Shown here piece by piece: positions 1 to 4,500 of a stretch of DNA of 5,823 nucleotides. Within the stretch, counting starts at the first letter, position 1, and the number at the start of each line of letters is the position of its first letter. The notes under the pieces were generated by a model. That model was given only the letters and a program-made list of their open reading frames with translations. It had not been told where the DNA came from and searched no databases. Where the stretch lies: NCBI GenBank assembly GCA_947177325.1, contig CAMWUH010000145.1, forward strand, positions 1 through 5,823, written 5' to 3'. A program made the translations under genes and the position numbers. This stretch comes from an uncultured Bacteroidales bacterium (GTDB lineage: Bacteria; Bacteroidota; Bacteroidia; Bacteroidales; Muribaculaceae).

Positions 1-1125
1 GTGTGAACGGATGTAAGAACCTTGAACGTTAGCGTTGATTGACAATTCACCGTTGAAGAATTTGGGCGAAAGGTTGAAACCAACGGTAGCACGTTGCATG
101 TTAGAAGTTTTGAGGATACCTTCGTTGTTGGTGTAAGATGCGCTCACGCGATAGGGCAACCAGCCGGCTTGACCGCCGATAGAGAGGTTGTAGTCGTGAG
201 AGAACACGGTACGGAGCACTTCTTTTTGCCAGTCGGTGTTGGCTGTTCCAAGTTGATCCAAAACTGCTTGGTTGTCGCTATAGTATTTTTCCATAGCTTG
301 AGTGAACTGATAACCGTCCATCAAATCAAGAGTTTTGCGAGCTGTAGCCACGTGGAAGTTTGCTGCAAAGTTAACTTGGGGTTTGCCTGATTGACCTTTC
401 TTGGTGGTGATGATGATTACACCGTTAGATGCACGAGAACCGTAGATAGCGGTAGCAGATGCGTCTTTCAAGATGGTCATTGACTCGATGTTTTGGGGGT
501 TGAGCATAGTCAAGGCGTTAGTGCCGCCTGCGTTGCTCTGGTTAGTTTGGGGCACACCGTCGATAACGATCAAGGGGTCGTTAGATGCGTTAAGTGAAGC
601 ACCACCACGGATACGGATTGTAGCACCACCTGTGGGGTCACCACCGTCGGTTGTTACAACCACACCGGGAGAAGCACCAACGAGGAGCTCCTGAGCTGAA
701 GCTGAAATACCGGCTTCAATATCGTCGGGTTTGATTACCGAAACTGAACCGGTAGCATCAGATTTCTTAACAACACCATAACCGATGGCTACGACTTCGT
801 TAAGCATAACTGAGTTTTCGGAAAGAGTAACGTCGATGTGAGTGCGACCGTCAACGGGGATGCGTTGAGTGTCCATACCTACATACGACACTACCAAAAC
901 TGCATTGGGGTCGACGTCGAGACGGAAGTTACCGTCGATGTCGGTTGCAGTTCCGAGGCTTGTTCCTTCAGCGATGACACTGGCGCCGTAGAGAGGGTCA
1001 CCGTAAGTGTCAATCACAGTACCGGATACTGTGATTTTCTGCGCTAAAGCAGGGAAAGAAAGGCAAAGCACCATTACCATGGCGAGCCAAGCTTTCCGGG
1101 TCATTTGAAAACAAATGTTCTTCAT
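1..1125 (-). CDS. SusC/RagA family TonB-linked outer-membrane receptor, N-terminal part (3' end outside window)
   Basis: This frame is open from ATG at 1125 to the window edge: 375 codons of a protein that in this family is usually about 1000 residues. A signal peptide with a hydrophobic run at residues 12-27 ends ALA-Q, with likely cleavage after residue 28. Residues 30-105 form a carboxypeptidase-regulatory-like beta domain (VSGTVIDTYGDPLYGASV, then DIDGNFRL). The segment LNEVVAIGYG at 108-117 marks the junction to the TonB plug. The plug has TIRIRGGASL (169-178), PLIVIDGVP (184-192) and the family hallmark KDASATAIYGSRASNG (220-235), and the first barrel strands follow. Such receptors sit in the outer membrane with a SusD-like lipoprotein lid and import glycans or peptides using TonB energy. 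A SusD partner would be expected downstream, outside the window, so the substrate cannot be told. ATG at 1104 (residue 8) is an alternative start. Codons are largely those of a highly expressed gene (GGT, GCT, AAC). Confidence 0.96.
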   Translation of the reverse strand, partial: MKNICFQMTRKAWLAMVMVLCLSFPALAQKITVSGTVIDTYGDPLYGASVIAEGTSLGTATDIDGNFRLDVDPNAVLVVSYVGMDTQRIPVDGRTHIDVTLSENSVMLNEVVAIGYGVVKKSDATGSVSVIKPDDIEAGISASAQELLVGASPGVVVTTDGGDPTGGATIRIRGGASLNASNDPLIVIDGVPQTNQSNAGGTNALTMLNPQNIESMTILKDASATAIYGSRASNGVIIITTKKGQSGKPQVNFAANFHVATARKTLDLMDGYQFTQAMEKYYSDNQAVLDQLGTANTDWQKEVLRTVFSHDYNLSIGGQAGWLPYRVSASYTNNEGILKTSNMQRATVGFNLSPKFFNGELSINANVQGSYIRSH

Positions 1126-1377
1126 GCAAGAAAGTTTTAAGTGATTAAATTGGGTTTAGTTATAATAGTTGATTGTTTTTTGTTTCTCATTAAATAAATA
1201 GCGGAGATTGGGAGTCGCTGTTTTTCAATGGTGTTCTGACGCCGATGTGGCGACAGTTAAAGCAGGAGTGAGATTTGATCGATTTGGAGAAGTTGATTTT
1301 AGATTTAAGGGTTAATTAATAAAGTAAGATTGCAGACTGAGCCGGCGCCAATCGACGCGATAAATTAAAGAGCCACA
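1126..1377 (-). other. long untranslated leader of the SusC-like gene
   Basis: No protein gene is supported here. If the -7 box at 1378-1385 is the promoter, the mRNA starts near 1371 and carries an untranslated leader of about 245 nt, long for a single start codon. No strong Shine-Dalgarno sequence precedes the ATG, only an A/T-rich stretch, which is common in Bacteroidota. Within the leader I see a weak hairpin around 1238-1254 (GTCGCC and GGCGTC arms on the minus strand). There is also a 17-codon minus-strand mini-frame at 1137-1190 starting MRNKKQ, which stops 11 nt before the receptor's ATG. Neither is strong enough to call as a gene or riboswitch, and no known riboswitch class was recognised. 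Confidence 0.4.
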
Positions 1378-1385
1378 CAAAGTTA
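1378..1385 (-). promoter_or_regulatory. putative -7 promoter box of the SusC-like gene
   Basis: Read on the minus strand the bases are TAACTTTG, an exact match to the Bacteroidota -7 consensus TAnnTTTG. No TTG or TTTG -33 element is visible at the usual 19-21 nt upstream. That region is instead occupied by a palindrome (1383-1405), so the promoter may depend on an activator or be controlled by a repressor. No other TAnnTTTG occurs on the minus strand between here and the start codon. Confidence 0.5.
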
Positions 1386-1405
1386 GCCCTCCCGAAGGGG
1401 GCTAA
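1383..1405. promoter_or_regulatory. interrupted palindrome over the SusC-like promoter, possible operator
   Basis: Perfect arms TTAGCCC and GGGCTAA are separated by 9 nt. As RNA it would form a 9-bp stem (one T-G wobble) with a 5-nt loop. It overlaps the first three bases of the -7 box and fills the space where the -33 element would sit, which suits an operator. A terminator is less likely because no T-run follows on either strand. The binding protein is unknown. Confidence 0.35.
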
Positions 1406-1560
1406 TTGACCGTGAAATGACTCTATTTCGGCCCAATCTTTCTACAAATTAAGTGAAAAGTTTTGAATTTTTGTAACATTTAACACTAAATTTGATTCAT
1501 ACGAGCAAAATTTAACATTTAAATGTTAAATTAACAATTTGATTTCATTGTCTCTTCCGC
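1406..1560. other. A/T-rich intergenic segment between the SusC-like promoter and the nagB terminator
   Basis: No coding frame of note is visible. The right half (about 1441-1550) is very A/T-rich and holds repeated TTTAACA/TGTTAAA words, a perfect palindrome (listed separately) and a direct repeat, AATTTGATTCAT at 1489-1500 and AATTTGATTTCAT at 1536-1548. This arrangement, 100-170 bp upstream of a receptor gene promoter, resembles a regulator-binding region. That is an inference from layout only. Confidence 0.3.
1509..1532. repeat. perfect 24-bp palindrome, candidate regulator-binding site
   Basis: AATTTAACATTT is followed directly by its exact reverse complement AAATGTTAAATT, giving 12-bp arms with no spacer. 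It lies about 125 bp upstream of the SusC-like -7 box and about 38 bp beyond the nagB terminator. Because the centre has no loop and no T-run follows, it is more likely a DNA-level site for a dimeric regulator than an RNA terminator. The region is A/T-rich, which raises the chance of short palindromes, though a perfect 12-bp arm remains notable. Confidence 0.45.
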
Positions 1561-1598
1561 AAATAAAAGGGCCAATCAACCCTGAGAGCTGATTGGCC
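1561..1598 (-). terminator. intrinsic terminator of nagB
   Basis: On the minus strand GGCCAATCA (1598-1590) pairs perfectly with TGATTGGCC (1578-1570) around an 11-nt loop. It is followed at once by CTTTTATTT, a U-rich tail. It sits about 52 nt past the nagB stop codon and ends that gene as a single-gene unit, separate from the SusC-like gene. Confidence 0.82.
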
Positions 1599-1650
1599 GG
1601 AATGCGCTAATAAATTTATCAAAATACCTCAGAACTCAAGAGCGCCGAAG

Positions 1651-2436
1651 TTATTTCCCCTCGATTTCCTTAAAATAGCGGTAGGTTGACACTTTCAGCT
1701 CCATACAGGCATCCTCATCGGCCACTATGATGGCATGAGGGTGGAACTGGAGAGCGGAAATGGTCCACATTTGGCTCACCCCCTCCTCTACGCCATGCTT
1801 AAGGGCTCGGGCTTTATTGAGGCCGGTCACGAGGAGCATCACCGAACGGGCGTCCATAACGGTGCCTACGCCTACGGTCAGAGCTTGAGTAGGCACTTTA
1901 GTGGTGTCGTTATCGAAAAAGCGGGAGTTGGCAATGATGGTGTCCCGGGTGAGAGTTTTGCGGCGAGTGCGCGAGTGGAGCGACGAGCCGGGCTCGTTAA
2001 AGGCAATATGCCCATCGGGGCCGACACCACCCATAAACAGGTCGATGCCACCATAAGAGGCTATCTTATCCTCAAACCGACGGCACTCGGCATCAAGGTC
2101 GGGCGCGTTGCCGTCGAGAATATTGACATTTTCGGGAAGGATGTCGATATGCGAGAAAAAATTATCCCACATAAAGGAGTGGTAGCTCATTGGATGGTCA
2201 GCCGGAATGCCGCAATATTCATCCATGTTGAAGGTAACAACGTTGCGAAATGAAACTTTGCCTTGACGATACATCTCAACCAAACGTTGATACATACCCA
2301 AGGGGGAACTGCCGGTGGGGCAGCCGAGCACGAAAGGATGCTCCGGAGTGGGGTTTGCCTCTTTGATGCGGCCGGCAACATATTCAGCGGCCCATTGAGC
2401 CACCATGTCGTAATCTCTTTCAATTATTAATCTCAT
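1651..2436 (-). CDS. nagB: glucosamine-6-phosphate deaminase
   Basis: This cytoplasmic enzyme converts glucosamine 6-phosphate to fructose 6-phosphate plus ammonia, the step that feeds GlcNAc and sialic-acid-derived sugars into glycolysis. The 261-residue product aligns colinearly with E. coli NagB (266 aa) from MRLI onward. Visible landmarks are PTGSSP (40-45, phosphate loop), FNMDEY (69-74) with D72, and GGVGPDGHIAFNEP (136-149) with D141, H143 and E148, the catalytic residues in the same numbering as E. coli. Allosteric GlcNAc-6-phosphate contacts known from E. coli also appear kept: S151, S152, R158, K160 and Y254. The start was set at ATG 2436 because homology begins there. The frame stays open upstream to a TTG at 2520, but that codon lies inside the promoter's -7 box. 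The gene has its own promoter and terminator, so it is monocistronic. Confidence 0.96.
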   Translation of the reverse strand: MRLIIERDYDMVAQWAAEYVAGRIKEANPTPEHPFVLGCPTGSSPLGMYQRLVEMYRQGKVSFRNVVTFNMDEYCGIPADHPMSYHSFMWDNFFSHIDILPENVNILDGNAPDLDAECRRFEDKIASYGGIDLFMGGVGPDGHIAFNEPGSSLHSRTRRKTLTRDTIIANSRFFDNDTTKVPTQALTVGVGTVMDARSVMLLVTGLNKARALKHGVEEGVSQMWTISALQFHPHAIIVADEDACMELKVSTYRYFKEIEGK

Positions 2437-2491
2437 AGTCGGGGGATGGTGTAAAAAAGATTGTCTATATAATATATAATAATGTGTAGTC

Positions 2492-2511
2492 GGCCTTGGT
2501 GAGGCCTTTTT
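2492..2511. other. small hairpin in the nagB leader
   Basis: GGCCT (2492-2496) and AGGCC (2502-2506) form a short stem, extended by one wobble pair around a 3-nt loop. On the plus strand it is followed by TTTTT, like a weak terminator for antisense transcripts. On the minus strand it would be a hairpin at the extreme 5' end of nagB mRNA, which might stabilise the message. Both roles are guesses. Confidence 0.25.
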
Positions 2512-2517
2512 CGGGGT

Positions 2518-2548
2518 CAAAGTTAAAAAAATTCGCCTGAAAGCGCAA
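2518..2548 (-). promoter_or_regulatory. nagB promoter (-33 and -7 boxes)
   Basis: On the minus strand TTG (2548-2546) is followed after 20 nt by TAACTTTG (2525-2518), a good match to the Bacteroidota TTG / TAnnTTTG promoter. The predicted start of transcription is near 2511, giving a leader of about 75 nt. It also argues that nagB translation starts at 2436 and not upstream. Confidence 0.65.
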
Positions 2549-2570
2549 TTTTATGCATAAAAATTTGCAA

Positions 2571-2642
2571 ATGAATAAAATGTTTCGTTACTTTGCCATA
2601 GAAAATAAAACACCAAGGACAATACCAAGGAAAGCGCAATAA
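2571..2642 (+). CDS. possible small basic peptide gene (23 codons), unrecognised
   Basis: An ATG frame runs 23 codons to TAA at 2640-2642. An in-frame ATG at 2553 would make it 29 codons and one at 2580 would make it 20. The product from 2580 begins MFRYFAIENK and ends TPRTIPRKAQ, with five basic residues and one acidic, proline/arginine-rich at the C-terminus, and no signal peptide or membrane segment. The codons for the C-terminal part contain the direct repeat ACCAAGGA twice (2612-2619 and 2624-2631). The stop codon is followed 48 nt later by a strong plus-strand terminator, as expected of a compact gene. No family is recognised, no clear ribosome-binding site is visible, and a frame this short can arise by chance. 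The alternative is that the transcript is a non-coding RNA. Confidence 0.3.
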   Translation: MNKMFRYFAIENKTPRTIPRKAQ

Positions 2643-2728
2643 TTTTTTTATAGTCTGAAATAATCAACAATAAGTGAATCATAGGTTAAGAACCGGGTTG
2701 CTCGCGAGAGTAGCCCGGTTCATTTTTT
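2600..2728 (+). ncRNA. candidate small transcript ending in a strong terminator
   Basis: A promoter-like pair on the plus strand, TTTGC at 2564-2568 and TTACTTTGCC at 2588-2597 with 20 nt between, would start RNA near 2600. The -7 box deviates from TAnnTTTG at one base. The transcript would be about 128 nt and end at the 14-bp GNRA-loop terminator at 2690-2728. No plus-strand gene exists upstream to account for that terminator, since nagB is on the other strand. The start position is an estimate, and if the small peptide frame at 2553-2642 is translated the promoter must lie further left. No known RNA family was recognised. Confidence 0.35.
2690..2728 (+). terminator. strong intrinsic terminator on the plus strand
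   Basis: The left arm GAACCGGGTTGCTC (2690-2703) pairs with GAGTAGCCCGGTTC (2708-2721), 14 bp with two wobble pairs, closed by a GCGA tetraloop of the GNRA type. An A and a run of six T follow. On the minus strand no T-run follows the stem, so this is directional. It must end a plus-strand transcript, yet no recognised plus-strand gene precedes it in the window. Confidence 0.8.
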
Positions 2729-2805
2729 CAACCGCCACTTCAACAAAAGATGCCGATTGCACCGATGGCATTCCGAATTAAGCCTGTATAAATGTTAACC
2801 GCTCG
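2729..2805. other. spacer between two convergent terminators, nothing recognised
   Basis: This is about 77 nt between the plus-strand terminator ending at 2728 and the minus-strand terminator beginning at 2806. I see no coding frame, promoter box or repeat here that I can support. Confidence 0.5.
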
Positions 2806-2857
2806 AAAAACTTTGAGGGCGAGCATAGCTACAATGCGTGGCTATGCTCGCCCTCAA
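2806..2857 (-). terminator. intrinsic terminator of the mdh-thioredoxin operon
   Basis: A perfect 17-bp stem is formed by TTGAGGGCGAGCATAGC (2813-2829) and its exact reverse complement at 2841-2857. Three more pairs, one of them a wobble, close a 5-nt loop. On the minus strand the stem is followed by AGTTTTTC. It lies 39 nt past the thioredoxin stop codon. No T-run follows in the plus direction, so it serves the minus-strand operon. Confidence 0.88.
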
Positions 2858-2896
2858 TAGGATTAATCTTGAAGCGTTGAAAGCTCCCGGAAAATG

Positions 2897-3355
2897 TTAT
2901 TCTATGACGTCGTTAACAAATGCCACAAATTCGTCGTAGCTTTTGGCTCCGATGGTGGTTGTTACCTGACCATCTTGACTGATACCTACAATCATGGGGA
3001 TTGATTGCACGTTGTAGAGCTCGGCCAAGTCGGGGTTAACGTCGGTGTCAACTGAGTAGAAGTTGGCTTTTCCGGCAAATTCTTCAGCTACCTTATGAAA
3101 CACGGGTGCGAAATTCTGGCAGGGACCACACCAGGTTGCATTGAAGTCGATAAATTGAGCGACTCCGGGCGTTGAAGGAATTTTGTCGTCAACGACCTCT
3201 TGCACGCCTGTGAAGGGCTTGTCGGGGGTCATGTCAGCCTCGTTGACCTTCTCAATGTTTTCCTGTTCTTGCTTCGAGGGATTACCGTTTGAGCAAGAGG
3301 TGAAAGCTGCTACTGCCAGAAGTGCGGCTGCCGGGAAGATATGACGTAGTTTCAT
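2897..3355 (-). CDS. thioredoxin-fold lipoprotein (thiol-disulfide oxidoreductase)
   Basis: The product has 152 residues. An N-terminal hydrophobic signal (residues 5-18) ends in AFTSC with C21 as the probable lipidated cysteine, a relaxed lipobox of the kind common in Bacteroidota. A low-complexity, charged linker (22-60) follows. The thioredoxin domain starts near residue 60, with the active site ATWCGPCQNFAP (C76 and C79), the sheet-forming stretch NFYSVDTDVN (98-107) and the cis-proline loop SIPMI (P120). It is therefore likely a membrane-anchored, periplasm-facing thiol oxidoreductase. CGPC is the reducing-type active site, so reduction of substrate disulfides is more likely than oxidation, but the electron donor and substrates are unknown. 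It starts 12 nt after the mdh stop with no terminator between, so it is the second gene of that operon. The mature domain is a minimal thioredoxin, not a TlpA/ResA type with the usual insert. Confidence 0.92.
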   Translation of the reverse strand: MKLRHIFPAAALLAVAAFTSCSNGNPSKQEQENIEKVNEADMTPDKPFTGVQEVVDDKIPSTPGVAQFIDFNATWCGPCQNFAPVFHKVAEEFAGKANFYSVDTDVNPDLAELYNVQSIPMIVGISQDGQVTTTIGAKSYDEFVAFVNDVIE

Positions 3356-3367
3356 TTTCGGAGCTGA

Positions 3368-4303
3368 TTAGAGAGCGCCTGCGAGGGCGTCGTTAGTTTT
3401 GTGAACAGCTTCAGCTGATTTCTTGAAAGCTTCTTTTTCAGCATCGTTGAGGGGAAGTTCAACGATAGCTTCGATGCCGTTTTTGCCGAGGATACAGGGC
3501 ACACCGATGCAAAGGTCGCGTTCGCCGTATTCGCCGTCGAGCAGAGCTGAGCAGGGAATAAGTTTCTTTTGGTCACCGAGAACGGCAGAAACCACTTGAG
3601 CTGCAGCTGCGCCGGGAGCATACCATGCTGAGGTGCCGAGGAGCTTGGTCAGAGTAGCGCCGCCTACCATAGTATCGGCAGCAACTTTTGCCAATTGATC
3701 TTCAGCGATGAAGTTGGAAGCGGGCACACCACGATAAGCAGCGAAGCGAGTCAAAGGAATCATAGTGGTGTCGCCGTGTCCGCCGATCACGATACCTTCA
3801 ACTTCTTTGGGGTTAGCGCCCATAGCGATTGAGAGGAAATATTTGAAGCGAGCTGAGTCGAGTGCGCCACCCATGCCGATAATGCGGTTTTTGGGCAGAC
3901 CTGAAGTTTTGTGAATCAGGTAAGTCATGGTATCCATAGGGTTGGAAACGCAAACGATAACAGCGTTGGGCGAGTATTTCAACACTTGCTCTGTAACTGA
4001 TTTAACGATGCCTGCGTTAACGCCGATGAGCTCTTCGCGAGTCATACCGGGTTTGCGGGGAATACCTGAAGTGATAACAACAACGTCAGAACCGGCTGTT
4101 TTTTCATAGTCGTTAGTAACACCGGTCAAGCGGGTTTCCAAACCGAGGATATTGGCAGTTTGCATGATATCCATAGCTTTGCCTTCAGAAACGCCCTCTT
4201 TGATATCGAGCAATACTACTTCATCGGCAGCTTGAGTTGTTACTAATACGTTTGCACATGTTGCGCCTACATTGCCGGCGCCTACGACTGTAACTTTTGA
4301 CAT
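3368..4303 (-). CDS. mdh: NAD-dependent malate dehydrogenase (LDH-like family)
   Basis: This cytoplasmic enzyme interconverts malate and oxaloacetate with NAD(H). In anaerobic Bacteroidales it normally runs toward malate in the reductive branch to fumarate, succinate and propionate. The 311 residues match the full length of the LDH-like MDH group. An N-terminal Rossmann motif GAGNVG (8-13) is followed by an acidic residue, D33, at the end of the second strand, which fits NAD over NADP. The substrate loop GIPRKPGMTR carries R83 and R89. R83 at the discriminating position indicates malate and not lactate. SNPMD (120-124), LDSARF (148-153, with D149 and R152) and the catalytic histidine in GGHGD (H176) are present. 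It is the first gene of a two-gene operon with the thioredoxin lipoprotein and is served by the promoter near 4394. U-ending GGT/GCT/CGT codons suggest high expression. Confidence 0.96.
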   Translation of the reverse strand: MSKVTVVGAGNVGATCANVLVTTQAADEVVLLDIKEGVSEGKAMDIMQTANILGLETRLTGVTNDYEKTAGSDVVVITSGIPRKPGMTREELIGVNAGIVKSVTEQVLKYSPNAVIVCVSNPMDTMTYLIHKTSGLPKNRIIGMGGALDSARFKYFLSIAMGANPKEVEGIVIGGHGDTTMIPLTRFAAYRGVPASNFIAEDQLAKVAADTMVGGATLTKLLGTSAWYAPGAAAAQVVSAVLGDQKKLIPCSALLDGEYGERDLCIGVPCILGKNGIEAIVELPLNDAEKEAFKKSAEAVHKTNDALAGAL

Positions 4304-4391
4304 GATAGTAATAGAATTAAAAAACGTGAGATATATTTTTGTTATTATTTTAGAAATTTTGAGCAGTCAGGTTTTGCGCTGTAAAGCTTCT

Positions 4392-4422
4392 CACAAAGTT
4401 AGTAAGAAATTCGTAAATCAAA
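4392..4422 (-). promoter_or_regulatory. mdh operon promoter
   Basis: On the minus strand TAACTTTG (4401-4394) matches the Bacteroidota -7 box. TTTG at 4422-4419 could be the -33 box, but the spacing of 17 nt is 2-3 nt shorter than usual. The predicted mRNA start is near 4387, giving a leader of about 85 A/T-rich nt. The 11 bases CTAACTTTGTG (4402-4392) are identical to those at the SusC-like promoter. Confidence 0.6.
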
Positions 4423-4460
4423 AACGCTTTTAACTAAATTTTTTTCATCGAACTTTTAGC

Positions 4461-4468
4461 TATCTTTG
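4461..4468 (+). promoter_or_regulatory. promoter -7 box of the DEAD-box helicase gene
   Basis: TATCTTTG matches TAnnTTTG exactly and is followed by CAACG. The start of transcription would be near 4474, giving a short leader of about 27 nt. The -33 position holds only a T-run (about 4437-4445). It is divergent from the mdh promoter: the two -7 boxes are 59 bp apart, so the -33 regions lie side by side and could share regulation. Confidence 0.6.
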
Positions 4469-4500
4469 CAACGTTATTTCTACAAAAACCATCCTCCAAC

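Noticed and set aside
94..1047. Three plus-strand open frames within the first kilobase
   Set aside because: All are antisense to the SusC-like coding sequence, which shows clear plug-domain motifs throughout.
1462..1494. Plus-strand promoter-like pair TTTG-N21-TAAATTTG
   Set aside because: It matches the consensus but lies in very A/T-rich DNA, points into the nagB terminator and antisense to nagB, and has no gene to serve.
1126..1560. Invertible (phase-variable) promoter for the SusC-like gene
   Set aside because: Such promoters are known in Bacteroidales, but I found no matching inverted repeats flanking the promoter. The palindromes seen have spacers too short to be inversion sites.
1735..2253. 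172-codon plus-strand open frame opposite nagB
   Set aside because: It lies wholly antisense to a gene with full family conservation, has no promoter or recognisable domain, and is explained by the codon structure of nagB.
2492..2511. Possible plus-strand terminator ahead of the candidate small transcript
   Set aside because: The stem is only 6 bp including a wobble, so it is listed as a low-confidence hairpin and not as a terminator.
2841..2857. Trx-operon hairpin as a bidirectional terminator
   Set aside because: In the plus direction the stem is followed by TAGGATTAATC with no T-run, so it was kept as a minus-strand terminator only.
3352..3621. 89-codon minus-strand frame overlapping the end of mdh
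   Set aside because: It is in another frame of the same strand as mdh and runs into the thioredoxin start. No features of its own.
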